A DNA stretch of 8,180 bases from Dehalococcoidia bacterium. Its GTDB lineage: Bacteria; Chloroflexota; Dehalococcoidia; Lucifugimonadales; JAGWBF01. The notes under the pieces were generated by a model. The model made no database searches. It worked only from the letters and a program-made list of their open reading frames with translations, and had not been told where the DNA came from. The stretch covers positions 1-8,180 of the forward strand of contig JAGWBG010000047.1 of assembly GCA_021296015.1 (NCBI GenBank), written 5' to 3'. The stretch's first letter is position 1. Each line of letters starts with the position of its first letter. The translations under genes were made by a program, and so were the position numbers. This document shows positions 1-6,591 of the stretch, one piece after another.

Positions 1-962
1 TAACCGGAGGCCTTCTGGTATTTGGTGTTCCTCCACTCTTAGCCGTGGGCACAGGCCTCACGCTGATAATGGGTTCCTCTATAATCAACACCCTGAAGCA
101 TGGCAAGGAGGGGAACGTGGACTTCCGGCTCGGTGCCCTTATGGTCGTGGGGACCATACCGGCCGTGGTTCTTGCCGAAAGGGTGAACTCCCAGTTCGAG
201 GCGTGGGGCGTGGCAGGCCCGGTTATCCGCTATGTCTACGTGGTATTTCTGGCAACTTTAGTGTCGTTTATCCTCTATGACTACTGGAAAACACGCAGGC
301 GGGCAGGTACTCAAGAGGACCAGGTATCTACGGCCAGCCGGGCTCGAAGTGTACAATCGCTGAAAATTCCTCCCCATTCCATAGGGATACCGGGACTTGT
401 ATCGTTGCCTACCTACGTGTCGCTGCCCACGTCGAACATCCAGGGCATCTCAATATGGGTTCCCATAGGTGTGGGCTTTGGCGTTGGGTTCATGGCCGGG
501 TTGCTGGGTGCGGGAGGTGGGTTCATTCTCATGCCAATCCTCATCTTCGTGTTGGGCATCCCCACAGTCGTCGCCGTGGGCACCGACCTGTTCCAGGTTG
601 TCATTACCGGCTCCGTCGGAACCCTGATATACTCCCTTTCCAACAACGTTGACTTGCTCATGGCGGTAATCATGCTGGCCACGGCGTCCATAGGTTCGCA
701 GCTTGGAGTTGTAGCTACAAGGTACGTGGAGGCATCGAGTATTCGGTCTCTCTACGGCGTTACCGTGCTCGGCGGATGTGTAGCCGTCGCTCTGAAGCAG
801 GTATCCGAAAGCTCTGGCACGGAGTTTTTTGCCACCTTAGCGTCTATATTGCTTCTAGGCGTAGCCGGCCTCATCTGTGTAATAATTGCCACAATGATGA
901 TGATAAAGGCCAGGAACCGGGAGACCACACCGACGCACGCAAGCGGAGACGATACGGGCTAG
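1..962 (+). CDS. TauE/SafE-family sulfite/anion exporter, 5' end missing
   Basis: This is an integral membrane protein of the TauE/SafE family, whose members are linked to export of sulfite, sulfoacetate or other organosulfur anions. The substrate cannot be told from sequence. The frame is open to the left edge (first full codon at base 3, 319 residues visible), so the true start lies outside the window; the GTG at 45 sits inside the first family repeat (GVPPLLAVGTG) and is not a credible start. The family's two-fold repeat is visible: residues 8-18 hold the end of the first repeat, and the second begins with GLLGAGGGFILMP at about 166-178, followed by GIPTVVAVGT. Hydrophobic segments lie near residues 4-28, 43-58, 74-92, 152-187 (two spans), 194-212, 216-237, 252-264 and 275-303. 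A polar linker of about 55 residues (95-150) separates the halves, and the C-terminal tail is short and polar. The following gene is on the same strand, 113 bases downstream. Confidence 0.88.
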   Translation, partial: TGGLLVFGVPPLLAVGTGLTLIMGSSIINTLKHGKEGNVDFRLGALMVVGTIPAVVLAERVNSQFEAWGVAGPVIRYVYVVFLATLVSFILYDYWKTRRRAGTQEDQVSTASRARSVQSLKIPPHSIGIPGLVSLPTYVSLPTSNIQGISIWVPIGVGFGVGFMAGLLGAGGGFILMPILIFVLGIPTVVAVGTDLFQVVITGSVGTLIYSLSNNVDLLMAVIMLATASIGSQLGVVATRYVEASSIRSLYGVTVLGGCVAVALKQVSESSGTEFFATLASILLLGVAGLICVIIATMMMIKARNRETTPTHASGDDTG

Positions 963-992
963 AAGCTGTCTCAGCCTGCAGGGGAGGGTCTT

Positions 993-1021
993 TTGGCTGT
1001 GGCACACCGGGGACTTATGAA
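993..1021 (+). promoter_or_regulatory. Possible sigma70-type promoter for the GYD gene
   Basis: In the 113-base gap between the transporter and the GYD gene, TTGGCT (993-998) and TATGAA (1016-1021) are separated by 17 bases. Each matches the -35 or -10 consensus at four of six positions. The surrounding stretch 1015-1030 is AT-rich against a GC-rich background. Transcription would start near 1028, giving a leader of roughly 48 bases. The match is modest and read-through from the transporter gene is equally possible. Nothing else recognisable lies in the gap. Confidence 0.3.
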
Positions 1022-1059
1022 ATAATATGAGGTAAGCTGTAGACACGAATAACCTGATG

Positions 1060-1067
1060 AAAGGGGG
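1060..1067 (+). promoter_or_regulatory. Ribosome binding site supporting a TTG start
   Basis: AAAGGGGG ends eight bases before the TTG at 1076. An in-frame TGA at 1058-1060 leaves TTG as the only initiation codon that keeps the first strand of the GYD domain. The ribosome binding site therefore settles the start choice. Confidence 0.65.
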
Positions 1068-1075
1068 AACCCCGA

Positions 1076-1429
1076 TTGCCTAGCTACGTTCTTCTCCTCA
1101 ACTACACTGATGAAGGTATGAGCAACATCAAGTATTTGTCTCAACACGTAAGCGCACTTCGGCAGGCTGTGGAGGCCGCGGGAGGACACATGCCGCACAT
1201 ATCTCTTACTATGGGCCAGTATGATCTGATAGCTATCATAGAGGCCCCCAGCGACCAGGCCTGTGTTTCCATATCCCTGGGCCTGAGCAGTCTGGGCAAC
1301 TTCCGAAGCACAACCCTAAAGGCGTTTACCGAAGACGAGCTTATTAATATTGTAGACAATATCCCGTCCCTGGATGATGCCTTCTCCCGAATTCTTGGGG
1401 GGTTCCGAAGCCCGCCCCCCGGAGATTAA
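1076..1429 (+). CDS. GYD domain-containing small protein
   Basis: This 117-residue soluble protein matches the GYD family, a small ferredoxin-like (dimeric alpha/beta barrel type) fold with no established biochemical function. Visible hallmarks are the N-terminal strand MPSYVLLLNYTDEG (1-14), the family motif G-Q-Y-D at 47-50 followed by the strand LIAIIEAP, and the C-terminal signature TTLKAFTEDE at 79-88. The core ends near residue 95; the last 20 or so residues, ending RSPPPGD, are an extension whose codons form one arm of a GC-rich hairpin. Initiation is at TTG: an in-frame stop lies 18 bases upstream, the next ATG (codon 15) would delete the first strand, and a purine-rich ribosome binding site is well spaced. 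The gene is convergent with aroB, with 15 bases between stop codons. No signal peptide or membrane span is visible. The family is clear but the role is unknown. Confidence 0.85.
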   Translation: MPSYVLLLNYTDEGMSNIKYLSQHVSALRQAVEAAGGHMPHISLTMGQYDLIAIIEAPSDQACVSISLGLSSLGNFRSTTLKAFTEDELINIVDNIPSLDDAFSRILGGFRSPPPGD

Positions 1430-1443
1430 ATCCGGAGGGGCGG
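1412..1443. terminator. GC-rich hairpin between convergent genes, possible bidirectional terminator
   Basis: The left arm CCGCCCCCCGGA (1412-1423) pairs along its whole length with TCCGGAGGGGCGG (1431-1443), leaving one bulged base near 1436 and a seven-base loop GATTAAA. The loop holds the TAA stop of the GYD gene (1427-1429), and the right edge lies one base from the aroB stop (1445-1447). A stem of 12 pairs placed exactly between converging genes suggests transcription termination or protection of 3' ends for both. No run of T follows on either strand, so it is not a classical intrinsic terminator; it may work with Rho or only as a stabilising structure. Confidence 0.5.
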
Positions 1444-1444
1444 C

Positions 1445-2548
1445 CTACCCCGCTAACAGGCTGAGCACCGTTTGCTCCACTATCTCGGTAGGTACGTCCC
1501 TTCTTACTACGGCCCTTCCCACGTCCTCCAGTAGCACCCACCTGATGGAGCCTCGCTCAGTCTTTTTGTCCAGGGACATGGCCCTGAAAACCTCACCGGC
1601 CTCCACATCCGGGGCGGAAGTGGGGAGGTTGAAACGCTCCAGAAGGCGTCTCTGCCGGTTTACCGCCTCTTCGCTCATCATTCCCATGCGTTGGCTTATG
1701 AGGGCAGCGCCCATCATGCCCACCGAGACGGCCTCGCCGTGAAGGTACTGACCGTACCCGGTAGCGGCCTCTATAGCGTGACCGATTGTATGGCCGTAGT
1801 TGAGGAGTATGCGACGGCCCAGTGTCTCCCGCTCGTCTTCACTCACCACCTGAGCCTTGATTGCCATACTACGCCGGATGACCTCGGTGGAGATGTCAGG
1901 TTTCATTGCCATCAGGTCCTCAGCGTGTTCTTCGAAGATGTCAAAAAGCTCCCCATCCAAAATAAGACCGTGCTTTATGGCTTCGGCCCACCCCTCGGCC
2001 AACTCCCGCCTGCCCAGAGTGGACAGGGTGGCGACGTCAGCCAGTACCATCCTGGGTTGATAGAAGGAGCCTACCAGGTTTTTACCCTGGGACAGGTTCA
2101 CAGCCACCTTGCCGCCTATGGAGGCGTCTACCATGGCCGCCATGCTGGTTGGGACCTGGACAAAGGGCATCCCCCGCACGAAAGTGGAGGCCACGAATCC
2201 GGCCAGGTCTCCCACCACACCACCACCGACCGCAATCACCGCGTGGCCCCTTTCAGCCCGTCTCTCCGCAAGCCAGTTGTATATTGCCTCGGCCAGTTGG
2301 AGGCTCTTGCTCTGCTCGCCCGAGGGAGCTATAAAACAGTGGGCCTCGATATTGCTCCTGTGGAGGGAGTGTTGTGCCTGTCGCCCATAGGAAGGGAAGA
2401 CCCGGTCGTCGCTGATGATGTACACGGGCCCCACGATTCCCAGGTGAGGGAGATGGTCTCCAATCTTGTCCAGAAGGCCCAAACCAACCAGTATCGGATA
2501 GCTGCCACCGGAATGGGTCACAACCGCAGCCAGGTCCTTGTCCTGCAT
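1445..2548 (-). CDS. aroB: 3-dehydroquinate synthase AroB
   Basis: AroB converts 3-deoxy-D-arabino-heptulosonate 7-phosphate to 3-dehydroquinate, the second step of the shikimate pathway, using NAD+ and a divalent metal in the cytoplasm. At 367 residues it has the usual length. Visible motifs are the nucleotide-binding GGGVVGDLAGF (108-118), the active-site loop PTSMAAMVDASIGGK (133-147), GKNLVGSFYQP (155-165), and the metal ligands Glu189 (in AEAIKHG), His253 (in GHTIGHAIE) and His270 (in LHGE). Their spacing matches that of Escherichia coli AroB (Glu184, His247, His264), and the catalytic His257 is also present. The ATG follows a strong ribosome binding site that overlaps the aroK stop codon; only 11 bases separate the genes, so translation is probably coupled. 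It is the last gene of the minus-strand run and ends against the convergent GYD gene. No defect is seen. Confidence 0.97.
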   Translation of the reverse strand: MQDKDLAAVVTHSGGSYPILVGLGLLDKIGDHLPHLGIVGPVYIISDDRVFPSYGRQAQHSLHRSNIEAHCFIAPSGEQSKSLQLAEAIYNWLAERRAERGHAVIAVGGGVVGDLAGFVASTFVRGMPFVQVPTSMAAMVDASIGGKVAVNLSQGKNLVGSFYQPRMVLADVATLSTLGRRELAEGWAEAIKHGLILDGELFDIFEEHAEDLMAMKPDISTEVIRRSMAIKAQVVSEDERETLGRRILLNYGHTIGHAIEAATGYGQYLHGEAVSVGMMGAALISQRMGMMSEEAVNRQRRLLERFNLPTSAPDVEAGEVFRAMSLDKKTERGSIRWVLLEDVGRAVVRRDVPTEIVEQTVLSLLAG

Positions 2549-2555
2549 GAGTTCT

Positions 2556-2561
2556 CCTCCT
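2556..2561 (-). promoter_or_regulatory. aroB ribosome binding site overlapping the aroK stop
   Basis: On the minus strand AGGAGG lies seven bases before the aroB ATG and shares bases with the aroK TAG stop (2560-2562). A ribosome ending aroK translation would sit on the aroB initiation site, which suggests translational coupling of the two genes. Confidence 0.75.
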
Positions 2562-3099
2562 AGATTGCCCCTAAGACTCGGAACGGCCTCAATATCTCCT
2601 CTGCTACCTGCTCCACCGTAAGGTTATCTGTAGCTACCGCGCGGTGGGCTGCCGAGTAGTATTCCCGGCGCTGGGACTTCAGGGCCTTGATACGCTCCAG
2701 AGGTTCAGGCCCCGACAGAAGGGGGCGGACCGTCAGGGGGTTCGAGTCATTGACTACCAGGCGACCGTATATAGTCTCCGGCATGGCGTCAAGGCACACA
2801 ACATAACCTCGGCTCAGCATAAGCTCCCTGTTCTCCTGGTCAACGGGCGCGCCGCCACCGGTGGAGATTACCCTGTGGTCTGTGGAGCAAGCATCGCTGA
2901 GGGCACCCTTCTCCAGCACCCGGAAAGCAGGCTCCCCGTCCTCGGCGAAGATGCGCTGGACGGACTTGCCAACCTTTCCCTCTATTTCTCCATCCGTGTC
3001 AATGAAATCCCATCCCAGAAGACGGGCTACCTCCTGCCCGACCAGGGTCTTGCCCGTGCCGGAGAAGCCCACGAGTATGATGTTGTCAGGCACATTCAT
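2560..3099 (-). CDS. aroK: Shikimate kinase AroK
   Basis: This enzyme phosphorylates shikimate with ATP to shikimate 3-phosphate, the fifth shikimate-pathway step. At 179 residues it is typical of the monofunctional cytoplasmic enzyme. Residues 11-18 form the Walker A P-loop GFSGTGKT. Asp34 and Asp36 in DFIDTD provide magnesium and shikimate binding, Arg60 (in AFRVLE) and the Gly81-Gly83 triplet in STGGGA bind shikimate, Arg125 in the lid motif TVRPLL contacts ATP, and Arg145 in RREYY matches the C-terminal substrate-binding arginine. Assignments follow known shikimate kinase structures. The ATG is preceded by GGAG at a rather long 12 bases, so translation may depend partly on coupling with aroC, whose stop is 25 bases upstream. 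The gene lies between aroC and aroB in the same direction. aroK rather than aroL is a naming choice; the function is not in doubt. Confidence 0.96.
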   Translation of the reverse strand: MNVPDNIILVGFSGTGKTLVGQEVARLLGWDFIDTDGEIEGKVGKSVQRIFAEDGEPAFRVLEKGALSDACSTDHRVISTGGGAPVDQENRELMLSRGYVVCLDAMPETIYGRLVVNDSNPLTVRPLLSGPEPLERIKALKSQRREYYSAAHRAVATDNLTVEQVAEEILRPFRVLGAI

Positions 3100-3124
3100 T
3101 TCGATTTGATGCTCCGCCCTACAT

Positions 3125-4303
3125 TCACCTGCCCATGCCGAAGATGGATTTCCGGGGGCCTACGGTCTTCAGGTATCCCTCGTAGTTCCGGCGGGTCTCC
3201 TCTATGCTATCGCCGCCGAACTTCTCCATAAAGGCATCGGCCAGTACCTGGGCTACCACCGCCTCGCCGATTACTCCGGCCGGGGGGACTTGGCATACAT
3301 CAGAGCGTTCATAGTGGGCCTGCACCAGCTCTCCCGTATCCAGGTCAACGGAGGGCAAGGGATTGACCAGCGTGGAGATGGGCTTGATAGCAAACCGGGC
3401 CACCAGAGGCATACCGTTGGTCATGCCGCCCTCGGTGCCGCCGGAGCGGTTGGTATCTCGTTGCCAGGGGCGTGATGGGTCGTCCACAGGGGCGATGATG
3501 TCGTGTACCTGGGAGCCTCTGAGATTGACCGATTCCCACCCCTCTCCAATGGAAGCGGCCTTGACGGCGTTGATGGACATGAGGGACTGGGCTATGCGTC
3601 CGTCTATCTTCCGGTCCCAGTGGACGTGGGAGCCTAACCCGATTGGGACACCGGTCGCTACCACTTCCACAATTCCCCCTACCGTATCGCCGGCCTCTTT
3701 GGCCTCGTCTATTGCAGCCATCATTCGACCTGCCATCTCAGGGTCGGCACACCGCACCGGAGACTCCTCCACCTGCTGCCAGTCAATTGGCCCATCTATA
3801 CTGGCCCAGTTGCCCCCAATAGCTATTGAGTGGCTATGCAGTTCCATACCGAACTCCTCCAGGAGCCTCAATGACACGGACCCGGCTGCAACCCTGGCCG
3901 CCGTCTCCCGGGCGCTGGCACGTTCCAGAACGTTTCGCACGTCATGGAAGCCGTACTTCATCGTGCCCGCCAGGTCTGCGTGGCCGGGACGCAGGCGGGT
4001 CACCCGCTTTACCTCTGCCTCAACCGGCCCGACGCTCATAGGCTCCTGCCAGTTGACCCAGTCCTTGTTCTCTATGGTCATGCCTATGGGACTTCCTAGG
4101 GTAAGGCCGTGACGCACACCGGATATGATATGGGCCCTGTCCTGCTCAATGAGCATCCTGCCGCCACGCCCGTAACCGCGCTGGCGTCGGGCAAGCTGGG
4201 CACCGATATAGTCCTCGGTCAGTGGCAGTGCAGCGGGAATCCCCTCCACAATAATCACCAACCCCTGTCCGTGGGACTCGCCGGCTGTCAAGAAACGGAC
4301 CAT
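3125..4303 (-). CDS. aroC: Chorismate synthase AroC
   Basis: AroC makes chorismate from 5-enolpyruvylshikimate 3-phosphate by trans-elimination of phosphate and needs reduced FMN. It is the last common step to aromatic amino acids and folate. The 392 residues cover the whole family fold. Signatures seen are GESHG (8-12, with catalytic His11), RRQRGYGRGGRM (39-50), RPGHAD (105-110, with catalytic His108), the signature region NVLERASARETAARVAAG (124-141), TNRSGGTEGGMTNG (284-297) and RSDVCQVPPAGV near the C-terminus. The ATG has an AGGAGG five bases upstream, the strongest ribosome binding site in the window. The enzyme belongs to the longer type with an RHGLTLGSPI segment, as in many Gram-positive-type and Chloroflexota genomes. 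No flavin reductase is encoded next to it, so it is probably monofunctional and takes reduced flavin from elsewhere. Confidence 0.97.
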   Translation of the reverse strand: MVRFLTAGESHGQGLVIIVEGIPAALPLTEDYIGAQLARRQRGYGRGGRMLIEQDRAHIISGVRHGLTLGSPIGMTIENKDWVNWQEPMSVGPVEAEVKRVTRLRPGHADLAGTMKYGFHDVRNVLERASARETAARVAAGSVSLRLLEEFGMELHSHSIAIGGNWASIDGPIDWQQVEESPVRCADPEMAGRMMAAIDEAKEAGDTVGGIVEVVATGVPIGLGSHVHWDRKIDGRIAQSLMSINAVKAASIGEGWESVNLRGSQVHDIIAPVDDPSRPWQRDTNRSGGTEGGMTNGMPLVARFAIKPISTLVNPLPSVDLDTGELVQAHYERSDVCQVPPAGVIGEAVVAQVLADAFMEKFGGDSIEETRRNYEGYLKTVGPRKSIFGMGR

Positions 4304-4308
4304 GTTAT

Positions 4309-4314
4309 CCTCCT
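4309..4314 (-). promoter_or_regulatory. Strong ribosome binding site of aroC
   Basis: AGGAGG on the minus strand lies five bases before the aroC ATG, within the 42-base gap after aroE. It fixes the aroC start. The rest of that gap shows no convincing promoter or hairpin. Confidence 0.75.
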
Positions 4315-4345
4315 CACGATGTAGAGGGCATTTAGTTACATAACC

Positions 4346-5197
4346 TCATGGCAAGGCTGCTTTCGCCGCCTTCAGCATCACCTCCACCGGCGCCGATTTG
4401 CCGGTCCAGAACTCAAAGGAAGCTGCCCCCTGGTAGACCAGCATGGGCAGACCTCCCAGGGTGGCCGCACCGGACCTGGCCGCCTCTAGCAGTAAAGGCG
4501 TCTCAGGAGGATTATACACCAGGTCGTAGACCAGGGCACCGGACGGTATGAGTTGGGCCGGAATTGGGCTTCTCTTCTCGTCGGAACCGTGTTTCATCCC
4601 TATGGTCGTGCAGTTGACCAGCAGATTGCAAGCAGTCGCAGCACGGACAAAGGCATCTTCGGAGGGAGCTAGAGGTATTGCCTCAACCCGGGGGCCGTGC
4701 TCGCCTATCAGTTCGGCGAGGCCCTGAGCGCGCCGGAGGGTGCGGTTGGCTATCGTTATTCTGGCCGCTCCCCGCCGGGCCAGGGCCAGGGCCACCGCCT
4801 TTGCCGAGCCTCCTGCGCCCATGATTAACACGCTGCGGCCCTCTGGTGAGAAGTGGCCGTGGTCCTCCAGCGCTCTGAGGAAACCGGACCCGTCGGTGTT
4901 GTGTCCAACGAGCTTTCCGCCCTCGTTGACCACGGTATTAACCGCGCCGGCCGTCGCTGCCCACTCGTCAATCCGGTCCAGGTGAGACATCACCGCCTCT
5001 TTGTGGGGTACGGTGACGTTGATGCCCAGGGTGTCGGGTGAGCGCAGCCCATTGATGAATTCCGGCAGCGACTGAGGCTCCACTTCCCACGCCTGATAGG
5101 TGGCGTTCATAGAATGATAGTCCAGGGCCGCTTGCTGGAAGACCGGGGAGATGGAGTGCCTTATGGGATAACCGATGATGCCTACAAATTTGCTCAT
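4346..5197 (-). CDS. aroE: Shikimate dehydrogenase AroE
   Basis: AroE reduces 3-dehydroshikimate to shikimate with NADPH in the cytoplasm, the fourth pathway step. The 283-residue length is normal. The N-terminal substrate domain shows GYPIRHSISP (9-18, the two shikimate-binding serines being Ser15 and Ser17), NVTVPHKE (60-67, catalytic Lys66), Asn87 in AVNTVV, and HNTDGSGF (99-106, catalytic Asp102). The Rossmann domain has the glycine loop GAGGSAKA (127-134) and NRTLRRA (151-157), a pattern that favours NADP. Gln246 in MLVYQGA completes the substrate site. It is an active-looking AroE rather than a divergent YdiB or quinate-dehydrogenase type. The ATG is not preceded by a recognisable ribosome binding site; instead a TATAAT lies just upstream, which raises the possibility of a nearly leaderless transcript. 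aroC follows after 42 bases, and the MmgE/PrpD gene ends 25 bases before it. Confidence 0.96.
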   Translation of the reverse strand: MSKFVGIIGYPIRHSISPVFQQAALDYHSMNATYQAWEVEPQSLPEFINGLRSPDTLGINVTVPHKEAVMSHLDRIDEWAATAGAVNTVVNEGGKLVGHNTDGSGFLRALEDHGHFSPEGRSVLIMGAGGSAKAVALALARRGAARITIANRTLRRAQGLAELIGEHGPRVEAIPLAPSEDAFVRAATACNLLVNCTTIGMKHGSDEKRSPIPAQLIPSGALVYDLVYNPPETPLLLEAARSGAATLGGLPMLVYQGAASFEFWTGKSAPVEVMLKAAKAALP

Positions 5198-5206
5198 GTC
5201 TTGTTA

Positions 5207-5212
5207 ATTATA
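5207..5212 (-). promoter_or_regulatory. Possible internal -10 element before aroE
   Basis: The minus strand reads TATAAT in the 25-base gap between the MmgE/PrpD gene and aroE, nine bases before the aroE ATG. It is a perfect -10 match in an AT-rich patch of a GC-rich region. Expected initiation near 5200 would give a leader of only two or three bases, which agrees with the absence of a ribosome binding site. No good -35 is present at 16 to 18 bases; CTGAGG at a 19-base spacing matches only three positions. It could separate aro expression from the two upstream genes. Confidence 0.35.
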
Positions 5213-5222
5213 AGAAGCGCTA

Positions 5223-6578
5223 CTACCCCGACCTCAGGAGGCCTGTTATCTCAGTCACGTCTTCCACATTTTCCAGATCCCGGACCTTCTGGACGATGTC
5301 CTCAATACGGTCCGGCGTCAGGTGGGGAGAGGCGTATCGGCGGAACTTGTCCGCCATCTCGTCGTAAGTATAGGGGTTGGTGGGAGCGCCCTTCCAGTCG
5401 GCTACTGTGAACGTGTGTGGCATCCCTGCGAGGGTCAGCAAGACCTCGGCAGAGGGGCCGCCGCTGTCCCCAAAGCGGTCCTTATCGGTGGCAAGGTCCA
5501 TCGTTCGGGCAATCTCACGGACTCGCTGGTCCCACAGGATTTCCTCGCTGTATACCAGGGGGTCGGCGATGTCCCGGCAGAGGGCCACGGCTGCGGAGAA
5601 GGGCAGGCTGTACTGTGCCCCAAGGATGCTGGTAGGCTCCCGGTCGTTGTGGCGCTCCACCATTCTCTCGGTCCCCACCACCTTTACGTGCTCAAGCCGG
5701 CTTACGTCCCACTCGTTGTCCTCTTTGAACCGGCAGATACCCTCTATGACCGGATGAGAGGAGGCATGGCAGGCATAGGCCTTTACCATCATGCCCAAGA
5801 GGAGGTAGCGCTCGCCCAGGTCTTTCACCAGGGTATCTGGATTGGGGGACGGGGAATACACCTTCAGGAAGCCCCGGTCGCCCTCCAGGACGGTAGAAGG
5901 GCCGGTGAAGCCCCGGGCCGCTAGAAGGGCGCTTTCCAAGCCCATCTGGCCGCCACGCCCCACGTGGAGGCGCTTGGTCATTGCGCCTTCCCTGGCGAAC
6001 TCCATGAGACCCCCTGCATGGGACCCGGCTATGCCCAGAGCGTTCACCAGACCTTCGGAGTCCAGGCCGAGGGCCTTCCCCGCTCCCGCGGCTCCGCCGA
6101 AGGATGCGTTGGTCCCCGGGCCATGAAATCCTGCCACGTCTTCCACCGCACGGGTGGCCGCCAGCCCAACCCGGCAAGCGACCTCATACCCCAGGGCTAC
6201 GGACACCAGCAACGAATTGCCGCCCAGATGGTCTCGTTCTGCTATGGCAAGAGCCGCCGGGAAAGCGGAGGCGCTTGGGTGACACGACCCCTGGACGTAG
6301 GCGTGGTCCGTCTCGAAGCTTCCAATCATCGTTCCGTTGACCAGCGCGGCACAGGATGGCGATGTAGTCATGCTGCTAGCGAATATCGAGCAGGGACCCT
6401 GTGGGGCGGTCTCCCGGGCCACCTGCGCCACCATATTTGCCCAGGGAGTGGTGGAACCGACGAAGCCGCTAGCCAGGTTATCGAGGATGTACACCTTTGT
6501 GGCGTCCACGACCGACATGGGAAGGTCTTCGTAAGTAGTCTCTGCGATGAATTCGGCCAGTCGGCGTGTCTCGTTCAT
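5223..6578 (-). CDS. MmgE/PrpD family protein (putative carboxylate dehydratase or decarboxylase)
   Basis: The protein belongs to the MmgE/PrpD superfamily, which includes 2-methylcitrate dehydratase and cis-aconitate decarboxylase (IRG1/CadA); its own substrate is unknown. The 451-residue length is typical. Family landmarks are DNLASGF (33-39), an altered active-site segment FETDHAYVQGSCHPSA (88-103), GFHGPGTNASFGGAAGAGK (150-168), the helix after GLD at 171-173, EGAMTKRLHVGRGG (197-210), KAYACHASSHP (266-276) and AQYSLPFSAAVAL (321-333). By position, Asp91, His100, His152, Lys202, His275 and Tyr323 fit active-site residues described for cis-aconitate decarboxylase, but the usual DDTH motif reads DHAY here. 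The ATG has GAAGG six bases upstream. It follows the TcuA-like gene by 13 bases and precedes aroE by 25. Tricarboxylate chemistry is plausible from that neighbour. The family is certain; the reaction is not. Confidence 0.92.
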   Translation of the reverse strand: MNETRRLAEFIAETTYEDLPMSVVDATKVYILDNLASGFVGSTTPWANMVAQVARETAPQGPCSIFASSMTTSPSCAALVNGTMIGSFETDHAYVQGSCHPSASAFPAALAIAERDHLGGNSLLVSVALGYEVACRVGLAATRAVEDVAGFHGPGTNASFGGAAGAGKALGLDSEGLVNALGIAGSHAGGLMEFAREGAMTKRLHVGRGGQMGLESALLAARGFTGPSTVLEGDRGFLKVYSPSPNPDTLVKDLGERYLLLGMMVKAYACHASSHPVIEGICRFKEDNEWDVSRLEHVKVVGTERMVERHNDREPTSILGAQYSLPFSAAVALCRDIADPLVYSEEILWDQRVREIARTMDLATDKDRFGDSGGPSAEVLLTLAGMPHTFTVADWKGAPTNPYTYDEMADKFRRYASPHLTPDRIEDIVQKVRDLENVEDVTEITGLLRSG

Positions 6579-6581
6579 AAG

Positions 6582-6589
6582 TCACCTTC
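6582..6589 (-). promoter_or_regulatory. Ribosome binding site of the MmgE/PrpD gene
   Basis: GAAGGTGA on the minus strand places AGG six bases before the ATG, inside the 13-base gap after the oxidoreductase stop and with no room for a separate promoter there. It supports both the start codon and co-transcription of the two genes. Confidence 0.6.
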
Positions 6590-6591
6590 AA

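Noticed and set aside
45..962. A complete transporter gene starting with GTG at 45
   Set aside because: The frame is open upstream to the window edge, and residues encoded before 45 continue the first TauE/SafE repeat, so the gene is truncated by the window.
975..984. CCTGCAGG palindrome just after the transporter stop
   Set aside because: An eight-base palindrome alone is expected by chance, and it is not part of a longer repeat or a terminator with a T-run.
1063..1073. GGGGGAACCCC overlapping the GYD ribosome binding site, as a translation-controlling hairpin
   Set aside because: A stem of three or four pairs with a very small loop would not be stable enough to claim control.
1691..2563. 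A 290-codon open frame on the + strand opposite aroB
   Set aside because: AroB has every catalytic motif on the minus strand; the antisense translation is low-complexity and rich in His, Gly and Pro, with no family features.
3363..4112. A 249-codon open frame on the + strand opposite aroC
   Set aside because: It lies inside the intact aroC gene, resembles no known protein and has no ribosome binding site or context of its own.
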